Assembly (NCBI RefSeq): GCF_013409205.1
Contig: NZ_JACCAE010000001.1
Span: forward strand, 806,001 to 870,000
Reading direction: 5' to 3'
DNA length: 64,000 bases
From: Janibacter cremeus
Lineage (GTDB): Bacteria; Actinomycetota; Actinomycetes; Actinomycetales; Dermatophilaceae
In this document: positions 36,778-47,917 of the stretch, piece by piece
Numbering within the stretch: the first letter of the stretch is position 1
Layout: each line of letters starts with the position of its first letter
Notes under the pieces: generated by a model
What the model saw: the letters and a program-made list of their open reading frames with translations, nothing else
Databases searched by the model: none
Told to the model about the DNA's origin: nothing
Program-made: the position numbers and the translations under genes

Positions 36778-36821
36778 GTTGAGGTAATCGCGCGCGTTCG
36801 AGCCCACGGGATTACCTCAAC
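36778..36821. repeat. Fourth copy of the GAGGTA palindromic repeat, reversed
   Basis: GTTGAGGTAAT (36778-36788) pairs exactly with ATTACCTCAAC (36811-36821). The asymmetric centre (CGCGCGCGTTCGAGCCCACG) read on the minus strand resembles the centres of the 32.4 kb copies, so this copy is inverted. It separates the convergent GDYXXLXY gene and rmlB and may also terminate both. Confidence 0.72.
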
Positions 36822-36862
36822 CGGCGGCAGCGGCGGGCGGCAGCGGCGGCTACGACCGGCGG

Positions 36863-39531
<2,669 letters not shown>

Positions 39532-39569
39532 AGCGGGAGCCTAGTAGTGGTCACCGACGCTCCGGCGCC

Positions 39570-40397
39570 TCAGCCGGCCAGCGCCTCCCCCACCGTCTCC
39601 GCCCACAGCTGCGAGCCAGCCTGCGAGGGTTGCAACTCGTCCAGCCGCAGGTCGGCCGGCGCCTGGTCGGACTGCTCGAACGCGGCCGCGACGTCGATCG
39701 TCGGCAGGCCCGCCTCCCGCGCCCACGAGCCGATCGCCTCGCGCACGGACGCGTTCTCGTCATCGGCCTGCGGGTTCTGCAGGATGACGACGATCGGCGT
39801 CTCGGAAGCGTGATGGGCGATGGCCTGACGCAGTACCTCCATCGACTGCGTCGCGGCGTCGGCATCGGAGTAGAAGTGCCCGTAGTTCAGCAGCACCAGG
39901 TCCGGGTCGGTCTCGGGCCAGATCGCGTCCCAGTGCTCGACCGGGTAGTCCGCGGTCGTCTCGGGCATCCCCCCGGACCACAGCCGGGTGCTCTCGCTCG
40001 AGCCGCTGTACCCGTTCTCGGTCTCGGTCATCCACATGGCGCCCGGCAGGCTCTGCTCCTGCGCCCACAGGAAGGCCCACTCGTCCCACCCGTCACCGGT
40101 GCCGTCGCCGAGCACGAGCACCTGGGAGCCGTCCTCGGCGAAGGCCTCACGCGCCGCGTCCATGCTCGCGTTCTCCTCCTGCGAGGTGGCCGAGCTGCTG
40201 GACGGGCTGGCGGACGAGGAGGCCGCGCTCGCGGACGAGCTCGAGCCCGCTGCGGACGTGCTGGCCGCTTGGGCCGAGCGGTTGGACTGCCCGTCGTCCA
40301 TGAAGACGTAGGCCCACAGCCCGGTGACCACCACCACGAGTACGAGGACCAGGGGGAGCGTCAGCGCCGACGAACGACGATCGGGGGATCCAGCCAT
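39570..40397 (-). CDS. Membrane-anchored SGNH-like protein with degenerate catalytic motifs
   Basis: A 275-residue protein. Residues about 12-32 form one membrane helix ([20 protein letters not shown]), followed by a Ser/Ala-rich linker of about 35 residues. The extracytoplasmic domain has the SGNH layout, but the block I serine is Gly ([11 protein letters not shown]), GxND appears as LNYGHFYSD, and the final DxxH is DELQPSQAG. The catalytic Ser and His are therefore absent. It lies between rmlC-rmlD and rmlA, so a non-catalytic glycan-binding or scaffolding role is possible. Confidence 0.75.
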   Translation of the reverse strand: MAGSPDRRSSALTLPLVLVLVVVVTGLWAYVFMDDGQSNRSAQAASTSAAGSSSSASAASSSASPSSSSATSQEENASMDAAREAFAEDGSQVLVLGDGTGDGWDEWAFLWAQEQSLPGAMWMTETENGYSGSSESTRLWSGGMPETTADYPVEHWDAIWPETDPDLVLLNYGHFYSDADAATQSMEVLRQAIAHHASETPIVVILQNPQADDENASVREAIGSWAREAGLPTIDVAAAFEQSDQAPADLRLDELQPSQAGSQLWAETVGEALAG

Positions 40398-40432
40398 GGC
40401 CGCACACTATCGGCGCGGGCTACTGTGCGGGG

Positions 40433-41293
40433 ATGCGCGGCATCATCCTCGCCGGGGGGACCGGGACCAGGCTGCACCCGATCACGCTCGGCGTCTCCAA
40501 GCAGCTCGTCCCGGTGTACGACAAGCCGATGATCTACTACCCGCTGAGCACGCTGATGCTCGCGGGCATCCGGGACGTCCTGGTCATCACCACGCCGCAG
40601 GATGCGCCCCAGTTCGAGCGCCTCCTCGGGGACGGGAGCCGGTTGGGGATGTCGATCTCCTTCGCACAGCAGCCCTCCCCCGACGGGTTGGCGCAGGCCT
40701 TCCTCATCGGCGAGGAGCACCTCGAGGGCGGTCCGGCGGCCCTCGTCCTCGGTGACAACATCTTCTACGGGCCGGGGCTGGGCACCCAGCTGCGCCACTT
40801 CCACGACATCGACGGAGCGGCGATCTTCGGCTACCAGGTCGCCGATCCCACCGCGTACGGCGTGGTCGACTTCGACGGCGAAGGGAGGGCCACCTCCCTG
40901 GAGGAGAAGCCGGCTAACCCGCGCAGCCGCTTCGCGGTCCCCGGGCTGTACTTCTACGACGACACGGTCGTCGAGCGCGCCCGGGCGCTGCGCCCCTCAG
41001 CGCGCGGTGAGCTGGAGATCACCGACCTCAACCGCGGCTACCTCGACGAGGGCCGACTGCACGTCGAGGTCCTCCCCCGCGGTACCGCGTGGCTGGACAC
41101 CGGGACGTTCGGCTCCCTCAACGACGCGAGCAACTATGTGCGCACCCTCGAGAGCCGGCAGGGCCTGAAGATCGGCTGTCCGGAGGAGGTCGCCTGGCGG
41201 ATGGGCTTCATCGACGACGCCCACCTGCGCGCGATCGCCGAGCCGCTCGTCAAGAGTGGCTACGGCGCGTACTTTCTCGATCTGCTCGGTTAG
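40433..41293 (+). CDS. rmlA: Glucose-1-phosphate thymidylyltransferase
   Basis: A 286-residue nucleotidyltransferase that makes dTDP-glucose, the first step of the rhamnose pathway. Signature [20 protein letters not shown] is at residues 8-27, with [20 protein letters not shown] and [12 protein letters not shown]. It is divergent from rmlC-rmlD/rmlB, with the SGNH-like gene between. Its TAG stop shares bases with the stop of the convergent tyrosine phosphatase gene. Confidence 0.95.
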   Translation: MRGIILAGGTGTRLHPITLGVSKQLVPVYDKPMIYYPLSTLMLAGIRDVLVITTPQDAPQFERLLGDGSRLGMSISFAQQPSPDGLAQAFLIGEEHLEGGPAALVLGDNIFYGPGLGTQLRHFHDIDGAAIFGYQVADPTAYGVVDFDGEGRATSLEEKPANPRSRFAVPGLYFYDDTVVERARALRPSARGELEITDLNRGYLDEGRLHVEVLPRGTAWLDTGTFGSLNDASNYVRTLESRQGLKIGCPEEVAWRMGFIDDAHLRAIAEPLVKSGYGAYFLDLLG

Positions 41294-41874
41294 AACTGCG
41301 CCTCGAACGCCACGATCCGCTCCACCGCGGCATCGACTTCGGCTGCCATCCGATCGAAAACCTCCTGCGGTCGCCGGTAGGGATCGGCGATGTCGTCGGC
41401 CCCCTCCTCGACCCGGCTCAGCCCCCGCTCACGCGCCAGGTGCGAAGGGAGCGCTGCCCACCGCTCCTCGGGCGTCGCCAGGCCAGCGAGCCGCTGGGTC
41501 CACGGCTCGCGGGCGTCGGCGGAGTCGAGCAGCCGGGCGAGCTCCTTCAGGGTGAAGGCACGCTTGAGGTGGCGCGGGGAGTACGACAGCACGATCTTGC
41601 GGTGGGCGACCTCGAGCGGGAGGACGATGTCGATCTCGTCGAGCATCCGCTCGGTGATCTGGCGGGCCGCGAAGTCGTCGTGGACCACGCCGTTGTCCTG
41701 CAGGATGCTGGCGCTGCCCGGGTCGACCGGGTTGCCGGTCATCGCGCGGGTTCCGGCGCTGGACACCTCGAATGTGCCGGGCCGCACGGCGTCAAGCCCA
41801 TGTTGCAGCGCGAAGTGGGCATACGGCGATCGACAGATGTTGCCGGTGCAGACGGTCAGGATGCGCACGCTCAT
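41290..41874 (-). CDS. Low-molecular-weight protein-tyrosine phosphatase (Wzb type)
   Basis: A 194-residue phosphatase. The P-loop CTGNICRS lies at residues 9-16 with nucleophile Cys9 and Arg15, and the general acid Asp lies in [10 protein letters not shown] near the C-terminus. In capsule loci this class dephosphorylates Wzc-type tyrosine kinases, and two such kinases follow immediately. The ATG at 41874 (MSVRILT) is preferred to a start eight codons earlier. It is convergent with rmlA by four shared bases. Confidence 0.9.
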   Translation of the reverse strand: MSVRILTVCTGNICRSPYAHFALQHGLDAVRPGTFEVSSAGTRAMTGNPVDPGSASILQDNGVVHDDFAARQITERMLDEIDIVLPLEVAHRKIVLSYSPRHLKRAFTLKELARLLDSADAREPWTQRLAGLATPEERWAALPSHLARERGLSRVEEGADDIADPYRRPQEVFDRMAAEVDAAVERIVAFEAQF

Positions 41875-41956
41875 GGGCACATCGTGCCGCATCGCCACCG
41901 CTGTGAAACACTCGCGTCTGCCGTGTGACTACCCCTGATCGAGAGGCACCAAGCTC

Positions 41957-43381
41957 GTGGAGCTGCAGGACTACCTGAAGATCGTGCGCAAGCGCTGGAT
42001 CACAATTGTCATCACCACCTTGGTGGTGGTCGGCCTGGCCGCGGGATGGACAGCCCTGCAGACGAAGCAGTACACCTCCAGCACGCAGTTCTTCGTCTCG
42101 GTCTCGGGGTCGGACGACACCTCGGCTCTCCAGCAGGGCAGCACCTTCACCCAGCAGCGGGTGAAGTCCTACGCCCAGCTGCTGACGACCCCGCGCGCTC
42201 TGGGTCCGGTGCTCGACGAGCTCGGTGAGGACACCCCGACCAAGGACCTCGCCGAGCAGATCACCGTCACCACTCCTCCGGACACCGTGCTGCTCGAGGT
42301 CTCCGTCACGGACTCCGACCCCGGCCACGCGCAGGACATCGCCACCGCCATCGGCGAGACCTTCCCCACGGTGATCTCCGAGGTGGAGTCACCGGAGGGC
42401 GAGAAGAAGGGTTCCCAGATCAAGGTGACCCTCGTCGAGCCGGCGTCGACCAACTCGACGCCGACCAGTCCGGTCCCGGCGCGCAACCTCGCCCTCGGGC
42501 TGGTCCTCGGTCTCTTGCTTGGTCTCGGTCTGGCCATGCTGCGGCACCTGCTGGACACCACGGTGCGCACCGACGACGACGTCGAGGAGGTCACCGAGCA
42601 GCCGATCATCGGCGCCGTGCACTTTGACCCTCGGGCCGGCAAGGAGCCGCTCATCGTCCAGTCGGACCCGTCGTCGCCACGCTCCGAGGCCTTCCGCGCG
42701 GTGCGTACGAACCTGATGTTCGTCGACGCGGCGAACCACCCGCGCACCATGCTCATCACCTCCTCCATCCCCGGCGAGGGCAAGTCGACGACGATCGCCA
42801 ACCTCGCGCTCACCCTGGCCCAGTCCGGCTCGCGGGTGTGCCTGGTCGAGGCGGACCTGCGCCGCCCCCGGCTGCTGGAGTACCTCGGGCTCGAGGGGTC
42901 GGCCGGCCTGACCGATGTGCTCATCGAGCGAGCGGAGATCGACGACGTCCTCCAGCCCTACGGCGCCGATCGTCTGGACGTCATCGGCGCCGGGGCGATC
43001 CCGCCCAACCCGAGCGAGCTGCTCGCCTCCGACCCGATGAGTCACGTGCTGGCACAGCTCTCCGTGCGCTACGACTACGTGCTCATCGACACGCCCCCGG
43101 TCCTACCGGTCACGGACGCGGTGGTGCTCAGCACGAAGGTCGACGGGGTCATCCTGCTCGTCGGTACGACGATCGTGCGCAAGGAGCAGCTGGAGTCGAC
43201 ACTCGAGTCCCTCGGCGCCGTGGACAACACCCTCCTGGGGCTCGTCCTCAACCGGGTCGGGCACGCCTCCTCGGGCGGCTACGGCTCGGGCTACTACGGC
43301 TACTACTCCCCCGAGCATCACCCGACCTCGCGATCGGCACGCAAGCAGTCACGGCCGAAGCGCCTGACGGGCGCGCGCTGA
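41957..43381 (+). CDS. Wzc/CapAB-type polysaccharide co-polymerase with tyrosine-kinase domain
   Basis: A 474-residue protein. An N-terminal Wzz domain is held between two membrane helices (IVITTLVVVGLAAGW near residue 20 and LGLVLGLLLGLGLAML near residue 185). The cytosolic BY-kinase has Walker A SSIPGEGKSTT, Walker A' VCLVEADLRRPRL and Walker B VLIDTPPVLPVTD. The tail holds the tyrosine cluster GYGSGYYGYYSPEHH, the autophosphorylation site typical of the family. It controls chain length and export of the surface polysaccharide. The start is GTG. It converges with a second kinase seven bases away. Confidence 0.92.
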   Translation: MELQDYLKIVRKRWITIVITTLVVVGLAAGWTALQTKQYTSSTQFFVSVSGSDDTSALQQGSTFTQQRVKSYAQLLTTPRALGPVLDELGEDTPTKDLAEQITVTTPPDTVLLEVSVTDSDPGHAQDIATAIGETFPTVISEVESPEGEKKGSQIKVTLVEPASTNSTPTSPVPARNLALGLVLGLLLGLGLAMLRHLLDTTVRTDDDVEEVTEQPIIGAVHFDPRAGKEPLIVQSDPSSPRSEAFRAVRTNLMFVDAANHPRTMLITSSIPGEGKSTTIANLALTLAQSGSRVCLVEADLRRPRLLEYLGLEGSAGLTDVLIERAEIDDVLQPYGADRLDVIGAGAIPPNPSELLASDPMSHVLAQLSVRYDYVLIDTPPVLPVTDAVVLSTKVDGVILLVGTTIVRKEQLESTLESLGAVDNTLLGLVLNRVGHASSGGYGSGYYGYYSPEHHPTSRSARKQSRPKRLTGAR

Positions 43382-43388
43382 GCCGCGC

Positions 43389-44891
43389 TCAGTCCGAGGT
43401 TGATCCCCGGCTGCGCCGGGCCTTGATGTCGCGGCGGCTGACTGCGCCGACCCCCACCGTGTCCTTGGCCTCGTAGGCATAGTCGTTGGTGTAGGAGTTC
43501 GAGTAGCCGTACTCGACGTCGCCGTACCGGATCCGGTCGACCTTGCGCGTCGAGACCATGTTGAGGATCGTGCCGAGGACTTTGCCCTCGACGGCCCGCA
43601 GGGTGCGTACCGCTTGCTGCAGCTCCTCCTTGTGCGTCTTCCCGGAGGCGACCACGAGGACCGCTCCGTCGGCGCTGCGGGTCAGGAGCGCCGCGTCGGT
43701 GACCGGCAGCAGTGGCGGCGCGTCGAGGATCACGAAGTACCGTTGTGCGAGCTCCTCGATGAGGTGGTGCATCCGCTGCGAGCCGAGCAGCTCGGAGGGG
43801 TTGGGCGGCACGGCACCGGCGGCGAGGATCTCCAGGCCGGGGGTGGCGCTCGGCTGGAGGGAGTCGGTCAGTGTCGCGGTCCCGGCCAGCACCTGCGACA
43901 GACCGACACTGCCATCGAGCTCGAAGGCTCGGGCCACGGCCGAGCGACGCAGGTCCGCGTCCACGAGCACCACCGGCTCCCCCGCCTCGGCGAGTACCGC
44001 GGCCAGGTTCGCGGCGACGGTGGACTTGCCCTCACCCTGCTTCGCGCTGGTGATGACGATGGAGCGCGGTTGGTGGTCGACGTCGACGAAGCGCAGGTTC
44101 GTACGCAGCTTGCGCAGCGCCTCCCGCTCGTGGAACGACTTGGCCCGCCCGACATCGCCACGCTCCGACCCCAGGTCCTCGCTCAGCGGCAGGATGCCCA
44201 TGACACCGGCCTCGGTGACCTCCTCGACGTCCTCGGTGCGACGGACCTTGGTGTCGTTGTAGTACCGGACGGCAGCGATCCCGTACCCGACGAGCAGGCC
44301 GAGGAGCACGCCGATGGGCAGCACCCGCAGCGGATCCGGCGACGAGGGCGAGGTCGGCAGGATGGCCGACTCGTTGGGCGCGATGAGCACCTGCGCCTGC
44401 GACTCGACCTGCTGCGTCTCGCCATCCGGCCCGACAGCACTCCGCGAGGGCCCGGCCTCCTCCATGCGCTTCGCCTCGGCGGCGGCCACGGTGACGATGG
44501 TGTCGGCGACGTCTCGGGCCGCCTCCGGGGTGGAACCCGTCGCCGTGACGTTGATGGTCACGCCGTCCGGCGGGACCGTGGCGGAGATGCGCGTGACCAG
44601 CTCCTGGGGTGTGGAGTCGAGGTCGAGCTCCTCGATGACGCCCTTGGCGACGCGTCGATTGGTGAAGAGTGTGACGTAGGCCTGCGCCTTCTGCTGGGCC
44701 AGTGTCTGGGCCGAGTAGGACTCCCCGATGCTCTGGCCACCGCCGGCCGTGACGTAGCCCCCCGCGGTGGCGGTGTACTCCTTGGGCTGCAGGGCCATCC
44801 ATGCGAAGCCGAGCAGCAGGCCCACGAGGGCACAGACACTGATGACCACGGCCTGTCGACGGGTCAACCTCCACAGGTCCTCGAGCGTCAC
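43389..44891 (-). CDS. Second Wzc-type co-polymerase/tyrosine kinase
   Basis: A 500-residue paralogue of the preceding gene. Membrane helices (VVISVCALVGLLLGFAWM and LPIGVLLGLLVGYGIAAV) bracket a Wzz domain with a coiled region (GGGQSIGESYSAQTLAQQKA). The kinase has SAKQGEGKSTV, VVLVDADLRRSAV and FVILDAPPLLPVTD, and a tyrosine-rich end (EYGYSNSYTNDYAYEAK). It lies tail-to-tail with the first kinase and head-to-head with the capsule operon that starts at 45141, so it probably shares a divergent control region with that operon. Confidence 0.92.
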   Translation of the reverse strand: MTLEDLWRLTRRQAVVISVCALVGLLLGFAWMALQPKEYTATAGGYVTAGGGQSIGESYSAQTLAQQKAQAYVTLFTNRRVAKGVIEELDLDSTPQELVTRISATVPPDGVTINVTATGSTPEAARDVADTIVTVAAAEAKRMEEAGPSRSAVGPDGETQQVESQAQVLIAPNESAILPTSPSSPDPLRVLPIGVLLGLLVGYGIAAVRYYNDTKVRRTEDVEEVTEAGVMGILPLSEDLGSERGDVGRAKSFHEREALRKLRTNLRFVDVDHQPRSIVITSAKQGEGKSTVAANLAAVLAEAGEPVVLVDADLRRSAVARAFELDGSVGLSQVLAGTATLTDSLQPSATPGLEILAAGAVPPNPSELLGSQRMHHLIEELAQRYFVILDAPPLLPVTDAALLTRSADGAVLVVASGKTHKEELQQAVRTLRAVEGKVLGTILNMVSTRKVDRIRYGDVEYGYSNSYTNDYAYEAKDTVGVGAVSRRDIKARRSRGSTSD

Positions 44892-45140
44892 CAGATCCCT
44901 TTCCCCTCATGTCCGCCTCCGTGTCCGCACGCAGGTGGCGTCGCGGGCCGCGGCGCCTCGCGACAGTGTAGACAGCACTACCGTTCGGTACGACCTCCGC
45001 CTGTCGACCCGCGGTGGGCGACTTCCTTCAGGCTGATAGATTTCGTGAGTGGAGCGCCTGCCCGGTCAGGCGCTCTCGCCATGATTTCCACAGGGAGGAC
45101 GACGCACGCGTGTTGCGCTGCAAGGACGACAAGGTCATCG
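44892..45140. promoter_or_regulatory. Divergent control region of kinase 2 and the capsule operon, with leader hairpin
   Basis: These 249 bases separate two divergent starts. On the plus strand an extended -10-like TGATAGATT is near 45034-45042. A perfect hairpin pairs GAGCGCCTG (45052-45060) with CAGGCGCTC (45067-45075), 65 bases ahead of the first capsule gene. A leader hairpin in this place could act as an attenuator. The promoter call is weak because no matching -35 is evident. Confidence 0.4.
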
Positions 45141-46958
45141 GTGTCTACGCGTAGTTCACGACCTTCGGCGGCGCAACGAGCCGGCCGGTGGTTGTGGGCG
45201 ACCGTCGATCTGCTCGTCCTCACCATCGCCGTGTTCCTCGCCGCGTGGTTGCGGTACGACTTTGACCCGACGAGCACTTTCGCTGCCCCGATCGGTCAGC
45301 TCGCGCTGATCGCCATAGCGACCCACCTCGTGCTCGGCGGGTTGTTCGGTCCGTATGCGGTGGGCCACCTGCGGGGTTCCTACGAGGAGATCATCGACCT
45401 CACGCGCACCGTCGCCCTGTGGGCGCTGCTCCTGCAGACCGTCACCGTGCTCGGGCCGTGGGACCTCGGCCCGCGGTCCTTGCCCGTGACCGCAGGCGCG
45501 ATTGCGCTCATCGGGATGTTCGGGGCCAGGTTCGTCCTGCGTACCGCTCGCTCGCAGATCGCTCCCGCATCCCGGGCGGAGCAGCGCGTCCTCGTCTTCG
45601 GGGCGGGCGAAGGGGGTCGCCAGCTGGTCCGCGCACTGGTGCGGGACCCGGCAGCGCGGATGACACCCGTGGGACTGCTCGATGATGACCGCAGCAAACG
45701 ACGCATGCGCATCGACGGCGTACGGGTCCTGGGCAGCTCGACCGACCTGACCACGGTGGCGGCGCAGCACGACGCCACGACGCTCGCGATCGCCGTCCCG
45801 AGCGCGGCACCAGTCTTGGTGCGGCGCCTGCGCGAGGGCGCGACGGAGGCCGGGCTCGACACCCTCATCCTGCCGCGCGCGAGTGAGTTGTTGGACAAGT
45901 CCGCCACGAGTGACTTGCGCAGCCTCGACCTGGCCGACTTCCTCGGGCGTCGCCCGATCGAGCTCGACGCCTCGGCCATCGCCGACACGATCTCCGGGCG
46001 CACCGTCCTCGTCACCGGTGCCGGCGGGTCGATTGGCTCCGAGTTGTGCCGCCAGATCAGCAAGTTCGGACCGACAAAGCTCGTGATGCTCGATCGCGAC
46101 GAGTCGGCGTTGCACGGCACCCAGCTGTCCGTGACGGGGCAGGGACTCTTCGAGTCCGACGACGTCGTCCTGGCCAACATCCGTGACGCCGACCGGATGG
46201 TCGAAGTCTTCGAGCACCACCGCCCCGACGTCGTCTTCCACGCAGCTGCCCTGAAGCACCTGCCCCTGCTGGAGATGTACCCCGAGGAGGCGTGGAAGAC
46301 CAACGTCCTGGGCAGCCTCAACGTGCTCCGGGCGGCCCACCACGTGGGGGTGTCCACCTTCGTCAACGTCTCGACGGACAAGGCCGCCAATCCTTCTTGC
46401 GTCCTTGGCTACAGCAAGCGCGTCACGGAGCGGCTCACGGCCGACTTCGCCGGCAAGGACGACAACACGTACGTCAGCGTGCGCTTCGGCAATGTCCTCG
46501 GTTCGCGTGGCTCGGTCATCACCGCCTTCACGGCCCAGATCGAGCGCGGTGGCCCGGTGACCGTCACCCACCCGGACGTCGAGCGCTACTTCATGCTCAT
46601 CCCCGAGGCCTGCCAGCTCGTCCTCCAGGCGGCCGCCATCGGTCACGACGGCGAGGTCATGGTCCTCGATATGGGTTCGCCCGCGAAGATCCAGGACGTC
46701 GCCACGACCCTCATCGACCTCTCGGGACGGAAGGGGGTCGAGATCGTCTACACCGGCCTGCGCCCCGGGGAGAAGATGTCGGAGGAACTCTTCACCCCCG
46801 GCGAAGACATCCAGGCAACAGCCCACGCGCTTGTCAACAGCGTCGACGTCCCTTCGATCGACAGCGATGCCGTCGCCACCGTGCGCCACGATTCCGCCGC
46901 GGAGTCTGCCGAGTGGATGAAGGATGTCTCGGCGATCACTGCGGCGGTCGCGCAGTGA
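45141..46958 (+). CDS. Membrane-bound UDP-GlcNAc 4,6-dehydratase (CapD/WbpM/PglF family)
   Basis: A 605-residue protein. About four membrane helices occupy the first 140 residues, then comes a CoA-binding-like Rossmann region (RVLVFGAGEGGRQLVRAL). A full SDR dehydratase follows (VLVTGAGGSIGSELCRQI; FHAAALKHLPLLEMYPEEA; STDKAANPSCVLGYSKRV). Full-length members make UDP-4-keto-6-deoxy-GlcNAc for D-FucNAc, D-QuiNAc or bacillosamine. The catalytic Met/Tyr position of classical members is occupied by Leu in VLGYSK. The GTG at 45141 has AAGG upstream; an ATG at 45080 is in frame. It opens a seven-gene overlapping operon. Confidence 0.9.
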   Translation: MSTRSSRPSAAQRAGRWLWATVDLLVLTIAVFLAAWLRYDFDPTSTFAAPIGQLALIAIATHLVLGGLFGPYAVGHLRGSYEEIIDLTRTVALWALLLQTVTVLGPWDLGPRSLPVTAGAIALIGMFGARFVLRTARSQIAPASRAEQRVLVFGAGEGGRQLVRALVRDPAARMTPVGLLDDDRSKRRMRIDGVRVLGSSTDLTTVAAQHDATTLAIAVPSAAPVLVRRLREGATEAGLDTLILPRASELLDKSATSDLRSLDLADFLGRRPIELDASAIADTISGRTVLVTGAGGSIGSELCRQISKFGPTKLVMLDRDESALHGTQLSVTGQGLFESDDVVLANIRDADRMVEVFEHHRPDVVFHAAALKHLPLLEMYPEEAWKTNVLGSLNVLRAAHHVGVSTFVNVSTDKAANPSCVLGYSKRVTERLTADFAGKDDNTYVSVRFGNVLGSRGSVITAFTAQIERGGPVTVTHPDVERYFMLIPEACQLVLQAAAIGHDGEVMVLDMGSPAKIQDVATTLIDLSGRKGVEIVYTGLRPGEKMSEELFTPGEDIQATAHALVNSVDVPSIDSDAVATVRHDSAAESAEWMKDVSAITAAVAQ

Positions 46959-47917
46959 ATGCAGGCCAACTCAAGCTCTCATTTGCGGCTGCGATCCTGA
47001 CGTCCATCGTCGCGGTCCCCCTCAGGCGCGCGCTCTTGCGGGCACAGGTGGTGGACATCCCGAATCAGCGATCGTCCCATCAGGTGCCGGTGCCCCGCGG
47101 AGGAGGCATAGCGCCCGCTCTGGGCGTCATCGCTGCTGGCGCGGTGACGAAAAGCCGCCCCTCACCTTCGGCGTGCCTAGCCATCGGTGCACTTGGGGCA
47201 CTCGGCTTGGCTGACGACGCGACAGGCCACCTCCCTGCCCCAGCTCGCTTGGCCGGGCAACTCGCGGCAGGAGCGACCCTTGGAGGTACGGGGTGGGACC
47301 GCGTCCTCAGCGGCGTCGCGACCGCCGGCATCGTCAACGTCACGAACTTCATGGACGGCATCAATGGCATCTCCAGTCTTACCGGGCTGGTCTGGGGTGT
47401 GAACGCGCTAACGTTGAGCCGAACGGGCAGCGACCTCTCGATCATCGGCGCGTTGGTGGCCGGAGGTAGCACAGGCTTCCTGCCCCACAACGCGCCGCGG
47501 GCCCGGCTCTTCCTGGGTGATGTCGGCAGTTACGCCCTGGGTGGAGCCTTTGCTGCGGGAGTGCTGTCGCGTCCAAGCCTTCCGGAACGACAGCAGGCAG
47601 CCGCGCCCCTCCTTCTCTATGGCCTCGACGCCGCACAAGCCCTAGCCCACAGGTATAGAACGGATCAGCCTCTTGGCGTGGCACATCGCGACCATGTGTA
47701 TCAACAACTCGTCGATGCTGGTCTCAACCAGATATCCGTTGCTCTCTTCCACGCAATCTGTGCGGCAGGAATCGCGAGTGCCCACCGCTTGCGAACCCGC
47801 TATGCAGTGACAACTGTGATCGCTGTCAGTGCGGGTTACCTCGCAGCTCCGCACATACACCGCCGCTTCTCCAAGCTGAATCTGGCAAACGCTGATGAAA
47901 CTGAGTTGGACGAATGA
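46955..47917 (+). CDS. Polyprenyl-phosphate HexNAc-1-phosphate transferase (WecA/WbpL family)
   Basis: A 320-residue membrane enzyme that should start glycan repeat synthesis on the lipid carrier. Motifs are ALGLADDATGHL (acidic pair), NVTNFMDGINGISSL, ARLFLGDVGSYALG and GVAHRDHVYQQLVD. It is shorter than the housekeeping wecA at 3.8 kb. Since it directly follows a UDP-4-keto-6-deoxy-GlcNAc dehydratase and shares its operon with a matching reductase, its donor may be UDP-D-FucNAc or UDP-D-QuiNAc, as for WbpL and WreU. The GTG overlaps the previous stop by four bases. Confidence 0.88.
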   Translation: MNAGQLKLSFAAAILTSIVAVPLRRALLRAQVVDIPNQRSSHQVPVPRGGGIAPALGVIAAGAVTKSRPSPSACLAIGALGALGLADDATGHLPAPARLAGQLAAGATLGGTGWDRVLSGVATAGIVNVTNFMDGINGISSLTGLVWGVNALTLSRTGSDLSIIGALVAGGSTGFLPHNAPRARLFLGDVGSYALGGAFAAGVLSRPSLPERQQAAAPLLLYGLDAAQALAHRYRTDQPLGVAHRDHVYQQLVDAGLNQISVALFHAICAAGIASAHRLRTRYAVTTVIAVSAGYLAAPHIHRRFSKLNLANADETELDE

